This document shows positions 20,180 to 29,181 of a DNA stretch of 64,000 bases, piece after piece. This stretch comes from Geomonas diazotrophica (GTDB lineage Bacteria > Desulfobacterota > Desulfuromonadia > Geobacterales > Geobacteraceae). The notes under the pieces are model-generated. The model had not been told where the DNA came from. It did no database searches and worked only from the letters and a program-made list of their open reading frames with translations. The position numbers and the translations under genes were made by a program. Where the stretch lies: positions 1 through 64,000 of the forward strand of contig NZ_JAHLMF010000002.1 of the NCBI RefSeq assembly GCF_018919385.1, written 5' to 3'. Numbering within the stretch: the stretch's first letter is position 1; each line of letters opens with the position of its first letter.

Positions 20180-20557
20180 TTAGACGATCCGGAGCAGGTT
20201 CTTGGCTACGTCCAGAATCTTGGTCGGCTGGATCGGCTTGGTGATGTAGTCGTTGGCTCCCAGCGCCAAGGCACGCTCCCTGTCTTCCTGCGCGCCCTCG
20301 GTGGTGATGACCACGATGGGTATCGCCTTGTAGTTGGCGTCGTTTCGCACCAGGCTCACCAACTTCAAGCCGTCCATGATCGGCATGTTGATGTCGGTCA
20401 GGATCAGGTCGAAACGCTCGGAAGAAAGCTTTTTCAAGCCGTCGACGCCGTCGTTGGCCTCGACTATGCGCACCCCCCTGATCCGCTTCAGCGCAAAGGC
20501 GATGAGCTGCCTCATGGTGGGTGAATCTTCGACTATCAATACGTTGTAATCTGACAT
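20180..20557 (-). CDS. Single-domain response regulator (CheY-like), last gene of the che cluster
   Basis: A 125-residue stand-alone receiver. The acidic pair is E10/D11 in VEDS, the phosphoacceptor is D55 in LTDINMP, the switch threonine lies in VVITTEGA, and the lysine is in YITKPIQ. The INMPIMDG loop is the CheY type of chemosensory clusters. The start at 20557 has GGGGGAT 9-10 bases upstream. It lies 29 bases after the GAF gene and is followed by a 250-base gap before leuS in which I see no gene. It would accept phosphate from the CheA of this cluster; the output target is unknown. Confidence 0.9.
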   Translation of the reverse strand: MSDYNVLIVEDSPTMRQLIAFALKRIRGVRIVEANDGVDGLKKLSSERFDLILTDINMPIMDGLKLVSLVRNDANYKAIPIVVITTEGAQEDRERALALGANDYITKPIQPTKILDVAKNLLRIV

Positions 20558-20586
20558 CTGAACTGTATCCCCCATTGCACAGCTGG

Positions 20587-21405
20587 CTATTTCGTCAATA
20601 GATCAATGAACCCCTGGATGGTCGACAGCTTACGCTCCGAATCGCTGTAGAGCCGCGAGCTGAAGATGGCGGTGGCGGCATGACCGGCCAGCAGGGTGAA
20701 AAGCTCGTAGTCGACGGCGGCGAATTCCTTTTTCTGCATCAACAGCTTGTAGATCGCCAGCACGCCGATTACGTGATCCTTGATCTTGAGCGGGATGCAC
20801 ACCATCGGGGCGCTGAAGTCACGCTGGTAGCTGTCGAAGTCGCTGGCGAAGTGATTCTCGCCGGACTGGGCCACGTTCCCGATGATCCCCTTGCCGAGAC
20901 GGAAGGAGGGGATCTCGCTGCGGTCGATCCCTTCGGTCGAGACCGCCTGCAGCTCGTCGCTCTTCTCGTCGAGCAGCATGATGGCGAACTCCTCGGCACC
21001 GATCAGGTTGATGATGATCTCCGTTATGATCTGGAGCACTTCCTTGAAGTCGAGCGTGGAGTGGAGCTGGTAGCTCGCGATGTAGAGATTGGCGAGGTTG
21101 TTGTTCTCATCCTCGATCTCCAGGTAGCGTGCCGCGAAATCCTGGTTTTCTTCCTCGACGTGCTTGATCCGGTCCAGGATCTCCTGCTTCTCCTGCTCCA
21201 GGTCGGCGATCCGCTCGCTGAGCTTCTTAAGCTCCGCAGCCGGCGCCACCTCGCCCGTCATCTGGGATTTCTCCAGTTCCAGCAAGCGGAACCTGAGACG
21301 CTCGTTCTCCCTCAAAAGCTCCTGGGTGAACTCCGCCCCCTTCTTGAAAACCTGCAGGAACTCCTCACCCCTGCTATGAACCAGTCGTTCATCGTCCTTT
21401 TGCAT
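20587..21405 (-). CDS. Coiled-coil GAF-domain protein
   Basis: A 272-residue soluble protein. Residues about 25-110 form a long coiled coil (ELLRENERLRFRLLELEKS, then LEQEKQEILDRIKHVEEEN). Residues about 115-255 form a GAF domain with ISSL-like FKEVLQIITEIIINLIGAEE and the core block GKGIIGNVAQSG. No kinase, cyclase or other output domain is present, so it may sense a ligand and pass the signal by protein contacts. The start is placed at ATG 21405. It lies 27 bases downstream of cheB in the same transcript. Chemosensory partners of this design are not standard Che proteins. Confidence 0.8.
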   Translation of the reverse strand: MQKDDERLVHSRGEEFLQVFKKGAEFTQELLRENERLRFRLLELEKSQMTGEVAPAAELKKLSERIADLEQEKQEILDRIKHVEEENQDFAARYLEIEDENNNLANLYIASYQLHSTLDFKEVLQIITEIIINLIGAEEFAIMLLDEKSDELQAVSTEGIDRSEIPSFRLGKGIIGNVAQSGENHFASDFDSYQRDFSAPMVCIPLKIKDHVIGVLAIYKLLMQKKEFAAVDYELFTLLAGHAATAIFSSRLYSDSERKLSTIQGFIDLLTK

Positions 21406-21432
21406 GCGCACCCCGAATTTACGTCTAGTTGA

Positions 21433-22500
21433 TCAACCGAATCGCGGCAAGAGACCGCAACGAAGCACTATCTCACGCACCATGCCGTCCATGGGCACCA
21501 CCCTGTCCACCACCCCCGTGGCAATCGCCTCGCGCGGCATGCCGAACACCACGGCGGATTCCTCGGACTCGGCCACCACCTGGGCACCCGCCTTCTTCGC
21601 CTCGCGCACCCCTGCGGCCCCGTCGTTGCCCATCCCGGTCAGGACGACGGCAAGCATGCGGCTTTGGTAGAGTTCGGCGCAGGAGCGGAACATCACGTCC
21701 ACCGACGGGACGTAGCGGTCCTTGGGACCCGGGGGGACGATGCGTGCAACCACCTTGTCGCCCATCCTGGCAAAGACGAGGTTCTTCCCGCCCGGTGCGA
21801 TGAGGGCCCGCCCCGGCAGCACCTCGTCGCCGTCCTTTGCCTCGCGCACCTCGAACCCGGTGCTGCGGTTCAGCCTCTCGGCAAAGGCGGTGGTGAACCC
21901 GGCGGGCATGTGCTGGGAAATCACCATGGCGAAGGGAGGCGCTTCCCGGAATGAGGAGAAGATGCGCTGCAGGGCCGGCGGGCCGCCTGTCGAGGAGCCG
22001 ATGGCGACTATGTCTATGGAGCTCGTCACACCGACGGGAGCCGCGGGAAGGGCGATCTCGGCCGCAGGGGGAGCGGGTTCGGCCCTTTTTTGCACCCGCG
22101 CCATGTTCAGCTTGAACACCGCCTGGACCTTCTGGTGCAGGTCCTGCTGGATCTTCAAAAGCTCGTCAGAGATGACGCTGGTCGGCTTGGCGATGAAGTC
22201 GACGGCCCCAAGCTCCAGCGCCTTGAACACCTTCTCGTCGCCGGAGGTCGAGCTGATCACGATCACCGGGACCGGCGTACTCGCCATCAGGATGCGCAAC
22301 ATGGTGAAGCCGTCCATGCGCGGCATCTCGAGATCGAGCGTAACCAGGTCCGGGGTGAGATCGATCACCCTCCGGATCCCCTCCTCGCCGTTGGTGGCGT
22401 ACCCGATCACCTGGACCCCCGGAAGTTCCTCCAGCATCCTGGTGATGGCGCGCCGATTATAGGCCGAATCGTCTACGACTACTACCCGTATCTTTTTCAC
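21433..22500 (-). CDS. cheB: Chemotaxis protein-glutamate methylesterase CheB
   Basis: A 355-residue protein with a receiver (D10/D11, D56 in [11 protein letters not shown]) and a methylesterase domain. The serine is in IGSSTGGP (169/170), the histidine in SQHMPAGF (H197) and the aspartate in GMGNDGA near 294. It removes methyl groups from receptor glutamates when phosphorylated. The start codon is GTG at 22500, overlapping the cheR stop (GTGA), which indicates coupling. No receptor is encoded in this cluster, so its substrates must be elsewhere. Confidence 0.95.
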   Translation of the reverse strand: MKKIRVVVVDDSAYNRRAITRMLEELPGVQVIGYATNGEEGIRRVIDLTPDLVTLDLEMPRMDGFTMLRILMASTPVPVIVISSTSGDEKVFKALELGAVDFIAKPTSVISDELLKIQQDLHQKVQAVFKLNMARVQKRAEPAPPAAEIALPAAPVGVTSSIDIVAIGSSTGGPPALQRIFSSFREAPPFAMVISQHMPAGFTTAFAERLNRSTGFEVREAKDGDEVLPGRALIAPGGKNLVFARMGDKVVARIVPPGPKDRYVPSVDVMFRSCAELYQSRMLAVVLTGMGNDGAAGVREAKKAGAQVVAESEESAVVFGMPREAIATGVVDRVVPMDGMVREIVLRCGLLPRFG

Positions 22501-23366
22501 TTGGGCACTCCGCCGCCGGTCGTATCTGTTTTCTGGTAGACCATGTCGTTTTTCAGGTGTTTCAGCGCAAAGGCGGTCGAAAGGTTCATAAGCGACTCCG
22601 AGTGTCCCAAAAGGAGGTAGCCGCCGCCGCGCAAGGTGTTGTAGAACGACTCGATGACCCGCTTCTTGGAAGTCTGGTCGAAGTAGATGATCACGTTGCG
22701 GCAGAAGATGACGTCCATCTTCCCCAAAAGGGCCAGACGGTTTGCGTCGAACAGGTTCATCTGGCTGATGGTGACCAGCTCCCGCACCTCGTCGCAGATG
22801 CGATACCCCTCGTCGGTCTCGGTGAAGAAGCGCTTCAGGTAACGCTCATCGGTGGCACGGAAGGAGGCCTTGGTGTAGATCCCCTTGCGGGCGTGCTGCA
22901 CCACGCGGTGGCTTATGTCGGAGCCGACTATCTCGATCCGCCAGCCGTGGAAGCACCCCATCTCCAAGAGGAGCATGGCGATGGTATAGGGTTCCTCGCC
23001 GGTGGAACACCCCGCGCTCCAGATGCGCAGGGTGCGCTCGCGCTGCTTCAGCTTCATCAGCTCGGGCACGATCTCGTCGGTGAAGGCCCGCAGCTGGAAA
23101 GCCTCGCGGAAGAAGTAGGTCTCGTTGGTGGTGAGGAGATCCATGATGTCGGCGATCTCCTCGTCCCTCCTCCTGTCGTACTTCAGGAACTGGTAGTACT
23201 CGCGAAAGCCCGACAGGTTGTGATGGGTCACCCGCTGCCCGAGCCGACGGTCCAGCAGGTACTTGCTGTCGTCGTCGAAAAAGAGGCCGCAGTGGTTGTA
23301 GATCAGGTCCCTGATCAGGCGGAATTCCTCTTCCGTCAGTTGCAATTCGGGTTCGAAGTATGGCAT
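22497..23366 (-). CDS. cheR: Chemotaxis protein methyltransferase CheR
   Basis: A 289-residue enzyme with the CheR N-terminal helical domain (about 10-75) and the SAM-binding domain with [18 protein letters not shown]. Other family blocks are [22 protein letters not shown] and [11 protein letters not shown]. It methylates receptor glutamates. It overlaps cheB by 4 bases and the HEAT gene by one base (TAATG). No C-terminal VWYF-type tether or TPR is present. Confidence 0.95.
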   Translation of the reverse strand: MPYFEPELQLTEEEFRLIRDLIYNHCGLFFDDDSKYLLDRRLGQRVTHHNLSGFREYYQFLKYDRRRDEEIADIMDLLTTNETYFFREAFQLRAFTDEIVPELMKLKQRERTLRIWSAGCSTGEEPYTIAMLLLEMGCFHGWRIEIVGSDISHRVVQHARKGIYTKASFRATDERYLKRFFTETDEGYRICDEVRELVTISQMNLFDANRLALLGKMDVIFCRNVIIYFDQTSKKRVIESFYNTLRGGGYLLLGHSESLMNLSTAFALKHLKNDMVYQKTDTTGGGVPK

Positions 23367-25375
23367 TAGCGCAGCCTGTCGAGCAGTTCTACGATCTCGC
23401 CCTTGACCAGCGGGTCCGACTCCCGGGCCAACGCCTGGTCCAATACCGCCACCGAGTCCGCCCCCTGCAGCTGGGCCAGGGCCCGCACGAAGGAGCGCCG
23501 CACCATCCAGTGCGGGTGCGCCAGGAGCGCCTGACCGTGCTCGTCGATCCAGTCAGCGCTGTAAGTCGCGAGAATCCCGATGGCGGCCTCCACCACCTCC
23601 TCGTCGCTGTGGTAAAGCGCGTTGCGCACCGGCCCGAGCGCCTCTTTCCCCCCGAGCGCGGCCAGCGTGGAGAGGGCGGCGATCAGCACCGGCCCCTGCG
23701 CCTGCCCAAGGAGCGCGGTCACGCCCGGCAGGGCCTCGGGGTTCCCCAAAGAGGTGAGCCCCTTGAGGGCAGCGGTCTGCACCCAGGGATCGGCATCGGT
23801 TAGGGCCACGCAAAGCGGCGCCAGCACCTCGTCCCCTCCCCTTTCGGCAAGCGCCTGTGCCGCCGCGGCGCGCACCTCCGGTTCCTCGTCGGAGAGCGAG
23901 AGGGACAGGGCGCCCAGGGCCTGCGGCAGTTCCACGCGCGCCAGGGAGGCGACCGCGGCACGTCGCACCGAGGCGTCCTCGTCCTTGACCAAAAGGGCAA
24001 GCCTCTCGCCGTCGCCCAGCGCGCCCAGGACGATGGCGGCATCCCGCCTCTTGCGCGCGTCTCGGCTCCGCAGAAGGTTGGAGCAGATCGCGCCCACGCC
24101 GTCGGGATCCTTGGCGGCAAGATGCTGCAGCCCGTCGAGGACACCTTCGCGCACCTGGGCGTCTTCGTCGTCAAGCAGGCGGGCCACCCGCGCCGCGGCC
24201 CCTTTCGGCGCCAGCCGCCCCAGGGCGACTGCCGCACAGCGCCTTACCTCCGCCCCGTCGTCATCGAGCGCGGCGAAGAGGAGATCGTCGTTGCCCGGGC
24301 GCCCGGTCTCCGCGATGAGGTGCACGATGACGGCGCGCTCCGCGGCGATGGCGAAGGGGAAGTGCTCGAGAAGCAGCGGCAGCACCGGGTCGCCGATGCG
24401 GCGCAGCGCCTCCAGGCAGATCCCTCTCAGGCGCTCAGCGCGTGCCACGCGCACCAGGGGAAGCGCGGCGCGCTCGTCTCCCATGATGCCGCAAACCTGC
24501 GCCAGCGCCGAGATCATCACCGGCTCCTCGCCGTGCAGCGAGTCGATCAGCTTCTTCGCGGTAGCGCTCCCGGAAAGCTCCCTGAGCGGGCGGTCCACCA
24601 GCTCTTCCTGTTCCTGCGGGGTCAAGCGCCCCCGCAAGCGCATCAGCGCTATGGTCGCTGCCTCGCGGGCGTTCTTTGCCTTGTCGTGCAGCCCCTCAAG
24701 GAGCAAGGGGAAGCATTTCCTGTCCCCGAGGACACCCAGGCAGTCGTAGGTGGCGCGGCGCAGGAGCCCTTCCTGCAGGAGCGGTTCCAGCTTGGCAAGC
24801 GGCACCGGAGCCCCTATGGAGGCGAGTGCGTCCAGCACGGTGAACTTCAGCCAGACCTCGCCTCCGTCCAGCACCTTCAAAAGGTGCGGCAGCGCGCGCC
24901 CGTCGCCGATCTTGCCGAGGTTCTCGGCCGCGGCGACGCGGACGTTCATGTCCTCGTCATCCAGCGCCTGTACCAGCAGGGGGAGACAGGCGGCGCAGCG
25001 GATGTTGCCCAGGATGTCGATGATGAACTTGCGCAGGTCGTGATCGGGATCGCCCAGGTGCGCGCAGAGATGCTCCACCGCGGGCTCGCCGATCCGCTCC
25101 AGCGACTCGACCGCGGAGTTGCGCAGCCCCGCGTTGTCGGCGGAACGCAGCAGCGCGATCAGGGCCTCGATCTCGCCCGCCTGCAGCGGCTGCGCCTGCA
25201 GCACCACGCCGACCGCCTCCTTGCGCACCCGCCAGCTGTCATCCCCCATGGCACGGAACAGCAGCTCCATCACCTCGGGGAAGGGGCGGCGGCGCAGGGA
25301 CATGACCGCAAAGCGCCGTTGCTCCTCGTCGGCAGCGGCCAGTCTCTCAGAGATTTCCAGCAGATCGTTGGACAG
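23366..25375 (-). CDS. Large HEAT-repeat scaffold protein of the che cluster
   Basis: About 669 residues made almost entirely of HEAT/PBS-lyase-type helical repeats of ~30 residues (for example VRVAAAENLGKIGDGRALP, VRRCAAVALGRLAPKGAA, VRRAAVASLARV). I estimate 15-20 repeats; no enzyme domain is visible. Such solenoids bind other proteins. The first ATG is at 25303, but the repeat-like sequence continues in frame for 24 codons upstream to a CTG at 25375. That CTG has AGGAG 6 bases before it, directly after the stop of the previous gene, so I place the start there. Between the zinc-ribbon receiver gene and cheR, it may hold signalling proteins together. Confidence 0.82.
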   Translation of the reverse strand: MSNDLLEISERLAAADEEQRRFAVMSLRRRPFPEVMELLFRAMGDDSWRVRKEAVGVVLQAQPLQAGEIEALIALLRSADNAGLRNSAVESLERIGEPAVEHLCAHLGDPDHDLRKFIIDILGNIRCAACLPLLVQALDDEDMNVRVAAAENLGKIGDGRALPHLLKVLDGGEVWLKFTVLDALASIGAPVPLAKLEPLLQEGLLRRATYDCLGVLGDRKCFPLLLEGLHDKAKNAREAATIALMRLRGRLTPQEQEELVDRPLRELSGSATAKKLIDSLHGEEPVMISALAQVCGIMGDERAALPLVRVARAERLRGICLEALRRIGDPVLPLLLEHFPFAIAAERAVIVHLIAETGRPGNDDLLFAALDDDGAEVRRCAAVALGRLAPKGAAARVARLLDDEDAQVREGVLDGLQHLAAKDPDGVGAICSNLLRSRDARKRRDAAIVLGALGDGERLALLVKDEDASVRRAAVASLARVELPQALGALSLSLSDEEPEVRAAAAQALAERGGDEVLAPLCVALTDADPWVQTAALKGLTSLGNPEALPGVTALLGQAQGPVLIAALSTLAALGGKEALGPVRNALYHSDEEVVEAAIGILATYSADWIDEHGQALLAHPHWMVRRSFVRALAQLQGADSVAVLDQALARESDPLVKGEIVELLDRLR

Positions 25376-25384
25376 GGTACTCTC

Positions 25385-26524
25385 CTAAATACTCAGTTCA
25401 GCGCGTTTTTTAGCGATAAGCTCGTCGAAGGCATCTTTCAGGAAGGAGGTGGTGTCACGCACCTGCTGGGACACCCTCTGCTGGTACAGATACTCCCCTT
25501 CGCGTATGTCGTCGGCCAGGAGTTCGTAGAAGCTCCCCTCCCGCACACCCTGTTCCACCTTCGCCTGGTTGTAGAGGACGATGTCGGAAACGATGATCCT
25601 GGCCAAACGCCTCGCTTTCACCTGCTCCTCGGGGAGCTGCGCCGGGGCCGCAGCGGCGGGCTCGGCGGGCTCGGCGGGAGCTGCCGGAGCGCCGGGAGCC
25701 GTCGCGGCTTCCTCGATCGCGGGGGGCGCGGGTGCGGCGACGACCGGTGCCTCGGGGGGCGCGACGGCGGCGGCCTCGGCGGCCTCGACCACGGGAGCCT
25801 CCGGTGCCGCCATGACCGGCGCCGGGGCCTTTGTTTGCGCAGCAACCGGGACCGCCGCTGCAGCCGGCGCAGGGGGCTCGGGTGCCGGCGCTGCAGCTGC
25901 TGCGGCCTCGGGCATCGAGGTCTCCTCGACTTCCATCTGCCTGATCTCGCTGCGGCTCTCCTCCTGGGCAGCCAGTTCGCTTTCGGTCGGGCGCACCACG
26001 GGGGGCATGTCGCCGGAGGTGAGGCGGTAGATCATCGAGACCAGGGAGTCCGGGATGTGGTGCTTCTCTATGTAGTCGTCGGCCCCGTACAGCGAGTTCG
26101 GCGACCGCTTGTAGCGGGTCTTGTCGTAGATCGAGGCGATCAGCACTATCTTCACCCTGGCAAGGGCCGGATCCTGGCGCACCCGCTCGCAGACCTCGAA
26201 CCCGAACATGGTCGGCAGCGCCACGTCCAATAGCAGCACATCGGGGGTCACCCGCTGCACGGTTTCCAGAGCTTCCTTCCCGTCGGTGCAGAGAAAGAGC
26301 TCGAACGGTTCGGCCGAGAGTACCTTCTCCACCGCCTTGCAGAAGGCGGCGCTCTCGTTGGCGACCACGACCTTCACCTTCGCCTTGGGCGCAGCCTGGC
26401 GGTCGCTCTTGCGCACCAGCCGGAACACGGCCTTGCAGCTCGAGCAGCGCAGTTTCTTCGGCTCGTCGGAGCTGTCGACGGCAACGTTGAATCGTTTCTT
26501 GCAGTTAGGACAGACTATCAGCAT
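25385..26524 (-). CDS. Zinc-ribbon plus receiver protein with Ala/Pro linker
   Basis: A 379-residue protein. Residues 1-37 form an MJ0042-type zinc ribbon (C5-x2-C8, C27-x2-C30). Residues about 48-165 form a receiver with phosphoacceptor D100 in LLLDVALPTMFG and lysine in YIEKHH. The usual acidic pair is N56-E57, so metal binding may be weakened. Residues about 190-300 are an Ala/Pro/Glu linker, and 305-379 form a helical C-terminal domain (ARRLARIIVSDIVLYNQ) similar to ends seen in gliding/adventurous-motility-type regulators; that comparison is tentative. It overlaps the upstream cheW by 7 bases. Confidence 0.82.
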   Translation of the reverse strand: MLIVCPNCKKRFNVAVDSSDEPKKLRCSSCKAVFRLVRKSDRQAAPKAKVKVVVANESAAFCKAVEKVLSAEPFELFLCTDGKEALETVQRVTPDVLLLDVALPTMFGFEVCERVRQDPALARVKIVLIASIYDKTRYKRSPNSLYGADDYIEKHHIPDSLVSMIYRLTSGDMPPVVRPTESELAAQEESRSEIRQMEVEETSMPEAAAAAAPAPEPPAPAAAAVPVAAQTKAPAPVMAAPEAPVVEAAEAAAVAPPEAPVVAAPAPPAIEEAATAPGAPAAPAEPAEPAAAAPAQLPEEQVKARRLARIIVSDIVLYNQAKVEQGVREGSFYELLADDIREGEYLYQQRVSQQVRDTTSFLKDAFDELIAKKRAELSI

Positions 26525-27027
26525 GCTGGGCTCTTTTTCGTCGTGGAAGTGGTCTCCCCCTGGGGGGTAAGGTAGCCCAACTGGGCCTTCTCCTGGAAGG
26601 TGAGCAGGGCGTCGATGTTGAGCAGCATCACCGGGACGTCACGCACCAGGCAGAGCCCCACCATGTACTCCCCCCCCACGATCCGCACGCCGCGCGGCGG
26701 CGCCTTGAGCTCCCTGAGCGGTATGGTGATCATCTCGGTGACCTCGTCGACCATCAGGGCCAGCGGCTGCCCCGAGATGGAGAGGATCAGAAGGCGCGCG
26801 CTCTCCGTGTTCTCGGCGGCGGGAAGCCCGAAACGCTTCCTCAGATCCACCACCGGTATCACGGAACCGCGCAGGTTGATCACCCCCTCGACGAAGGGGA
26901 GCGCCCGCGGCAGCGGGGCGAGCTTCGGCACCCTGATGATCTCCCTGATGCGCATGATGTCGACGGCGTAGAGCCCGTCATCCATGCGCAGGCAGGCGAC
27001 CTGAATTTCCTGCAGCTCCTCCGTCAT
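26518..27027 (-). CDS. cheW: CheW-like coupling protein
   Basis: A 169-residue protein covered by one CheW domain: LYAVDIMRIREIIRVP near the start, VEGVINLRGSVIPVVDLRKRFGL in the middle and MVDEVTEMITIP towards the end. CheW links CheA to receptors. GGGGGACGCTGTCTG precedes the ATG. It overlaps the CheY gene upstream (ATGA) and the zinc-ribbon receiver gene downstream. This is one of two CheW proteins in the cluster. Confidence 0.92.
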   Translation of the reverse strand: MTEELQEIQVACLRMDDGLYAVDIMRIREIIRVPKLAPLPRALPFVEGVINLRGSVIPVVDLRKRFGLPAAENTESARLLILSISGQPLALMVDEVTEMITIPLRELKAPPRGVRIVGGEYMVGLCLVRDVPVMLLNIDALLTFQEKAQLGYLTPQGETTSTTKKSPAC

Positions 27028-27425
27028 CAGACAGCGTCCCCCTTTGCTGCACCCTCGTTCCCCAGGAGCCCTTCGATCACCTCGAGCACCTTCACCGACT
27101 TGAAGGGCTTGGTGATGTAGGCGTCGGCGCCGACCTGCCTGCCGTGCTCGAGGTCGCGGCTGCTCTTCTTCGCCGTCAGCATCACCACCGGGATGGCACT
27201 GGTTGCGGGGTTTTCCTTGATGCTGCGGCAGACCTCGAAGCCGTCCATGTCCGGCAGCATGAGGTCGAGGACCACGAGGTCCGGTGCGTCCTTGGCGATC
27301 GCCTCCAGCGCGTCGTTGCCGCCGCGCACCCCGGTGACCTGGTATCCCTTTGAGGTGAAGAGGATGCTCTCCAGCTTCAGCAGGCTCTCTTCATCCTCGA
27401 CCACGAGGATCCTGTTCTTCTCCAT
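27027..27425 (-). CDS. Single-domain response regulator (CheY-like)
   Basis: A 132-residue receiver with E10/D11, phosphoacceptor D54 in VVLDLMLPDMDG, switch threonine in VMLTAKKSS and lysine in YITKPFKS. The LPDMDGFE loop is nearer to OmpR/PleD-type receivers than the other two CheY proteins here. It has no output domain. It is translationally coupled to the following cheW. Confidence 0.9.
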   Translation of the reverse strand: MEKNRILVVEDEESLLKLESILFTSKGYQVTGVRGGNDALEAIAKDAPDLVVLDLMLPDMDGFEVCRSIKENPATSAIPVVMLTAKKSSRDLEHGRQVGADAYITKPFKSVKVLEVIEGLLGNEGAAKGDAV

Positions 27426-27447
27426 GCTCGTCCCCCCCCTGCACCCT

Positions 27448-28254
27448 CTACAAGAGCCCTACGTCCAAAACCTTTTCCATGTCGAGCAGGATCAGCATCC
27501 TGCCGCCGACCCGCCCGATTCCCTGCACGAACTCGCGATCGATCCCCTCCAGCACCACCGGCGGAGGCTCGATCCCCCCCTCGGCGATCCGGACCACCTG
27601 CACCACCTCGTCGACCAGCACGCCGGCGTACCCACCCTGGCGTTTCACCACCACGATGCGCTCGCGCTCCGAAACGGCCCCGTCGGAGAGCCCCAGCCTG
27701 GTCTTCATGTCGAAGATGGGGATGATGTTGCCGCGCAGCGACAGGATGCCGCGCACAAAGGACGGGACCCTGGGGACCTCGGTCACCTCGCGCGGCTTGA
27801 TGATCTCCTTGATGTCCATGATGCTGATGGCGTACTCCTCGCTCGCCACCCGGAAGCAGAGGAGCTCGACGCTGGCCGCTTCCGCGACCTCCTGCTGCAG
27901 GGTCTCGGTCTCGAAGGAGGCGGACTCGCGCCCCCTCAGGATGACGGCGACCGGGTCGAACTCGTCGAAATCATCCTGGTACTCGTACGGGGTGGCGAAC
28001 TGCTCGGCCTGCCAGGCCGGAGTCGAGGCGCGCGGCACCGGATCGGGATCCACGGGTTCGGGCACGACGGGCTCGGGCACGACGGGTTCGGCAGCGGAGA
28101 ACTCCTCGACAGGCGGAAGCACCGCCTCCGTCTCAGCCGACGCCGGCCAGGGTTCCGACTCGGGCGCCTGCCCTCGCTCGGGCGCCGCTTCGCGCGCCGT
28201 TCCGCCCTGCGCCTCTCCGCGGGAAGCCTTCTTTCTGATCTCTGCAAGATTCAT
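27448..28254 (-). CDS. cheW: CheW-like coupling protein with N-terminal extension
   Basis: A 268-residue protein. Residues 1-115 are low complexity: polar, then acidic and Pro-rich with PEPVVPEPVDPDPVP, encoded by a short direct DNA repeat at 28048-28092. Residues about 120-268 form a CheW domain with EYAISIMDIKEIIKP, FVRGILSLRGNIIPIFD and VLVDEVVQVVRI. Start chosen at 28254 (GAGGT 6 bases upstream); an in-frame ATG at 28314 runs into a repeat element. The extension may reach a distant partner. A second coupling protein beside the short CheW suggests two input types or a mixed array. Confidence 0.88.
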   Translation of the reverse strand: MNLAEIRKKASRGEAQGGTAREAAPERGQAPESEPWPASAETEAVLPPVEEFSAAEPVVPEPVVPEPVDPDPVPRASTPAWQAEQFATPYEYQDDFDEFDPVAVILRGRESASFETETLQQEVAEAASVELLCFRVASEEYAISIMDIKEIIKPREVTEVPRVPSFVRGILSLRGNIIPIFDMKTRLGLSDGAVSERERIVVVKRQGGYAGVLVDEVVQVVRIAEGGIEPPPVVLEGIDREFVQGIGRVGGRMLILLDMEKVLDVGLL

Positions 28255-28269
28255 CGAAACCTCAAGACC

Positions 28270-28377
28270 GGTTCTACGTTCTATGTTCGTTCTATGTTGT
28301 TCTCGGTTCGGCACCTGCGGCTGGGCTTACGAAGGGTTCCGTTAACGTGGAGCGCAGAACGTAGAACCCAGAACGAG
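28270..28377. repeat. Inverted short-unit repeat element, TTCTACG family, copy 1
   Basis: The left arm (28270-28306) repeats GTTCTACGTTCTATGTTC. The right arm (28353-28377) is the inverse, AGAACGTAGAACCCAGAACG. It separates the ExeA-like ATPase gene from the extended cheW. A second copy lies at 31279-31412. Confidence 0.75.
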
Positions 28378-28380
28378 CGT

Positions 28381-29181
28381 CTAAGCCAGCAGCTCCGCCG
28401 CGGTTTCCTCGATAATGGAGGCGTCGATCCAGGCGGAGTCCTTGCCGTAGCCGATCAAAAGCGCGTTGGTGGCCACGGCGTTGATGCGGCGCGGCACCCC
28501 TCCGGAAAGCTCGTAGATCCTCTGCACGGCGTCCGGGGAGAAGAGCCCCGGCTCGCCGCCGGCCGCCACGATCCTGAAATCGAGGTACTCCAGCGTCTCT
28601 TCCAGCCCCAAGGGGGCCAGGTGGAAGTTGAGCGAGATGCGCTGCCGGAACGGCTCGTACACCGGGGAGGCCAGCATCTCGCGCAGCTCAGGCTGACCCA
28701 TGATGATCACGCTCACCAGGTTGCGGTCGTCGAGCTGGAAATTGGTCAAAAGGCGCAGCTCGTCGAAGAGTTCCCGGTCCGGGATCATCTGCGCCTCGTC
28801 GATCACCACCACCGGGACCCGCCCCTCCCCGTGCAGCCGGTACAGCGCCGTGGTGATCTCCTTCAGGAGCTGGTCCTTCTGCAACGACGGCTCGTTCACC
28901 TGCAGCCCGGAGGCGATCACCCGCAAGAGTTCGTCCGCGGTCAGGCGCGGGTTGAACACGAACATGAAGTGGTAGCGGTCCCCCATCCGGTCCATGAGTG
29001 CGCGCGAGATGGTGGTCTTGCCGCAGCCGATGTCGCCGGTCAAGAGGGCGATCTCGCTCTCCTCGACCGCGTACTCGAGCCGCGCCAGCGCCTCCTGGTG
29101 CCCCGAGCTCATGTAGAGGAAGCGGGGATCGGGGGTCTTGCTGAAGGGCTTCTCGGTCAGGCCGTAAAATTCCTTGTACAT
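28381..29181 (-). CDS. ExeA/MshM-like AAA ATPase in the che cluster
   Basis: A 266-residue P-loop ATPase. It opens with MYKEFYGLTEKPFSKTPDP, the hallmark of the ExeA/GspA family. Walker A is GDIGCGKTT (49-57) and Walker B VVVIDEA (D128/E129), followed by LLTNFQLD, sensor-like IIMGQPELR and an arginine-finger-type FRQRISL. The C-terminal helical lid ends at 266. There is no transmembrane or peptidoglycan-binding part as in full ExeA. It overlaps the cheA stop, so it is coupled with cheA. Related ATPases position secretion or pilus parts; here it might place the sensory array or a pilus, which is inference. Confidence 0.85.
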   Translation of the reverse strand: MYKEFYGLTEKPFSKTPDPRFLYMSSGHQEALARLEYAVEESEIALLTGDIGCGKTTISRALMDRMGDRYHFMFVFNPRLTADELLRVIASGLQVNEPSLQKDQLLKEITTALYRLHGEGRVPVVVIDEAQMIPDRELFDELRLLTNFQLDDRNLVSVIIMGQPELREMLASPVYEPFRQRISLNFHLAPLGLEETLEYLDFRIVAAGGEPGLFSPDAVQRIYELSGGVPRRINAVATNALLIGYGKDSAWIDASIIEETAAELLA

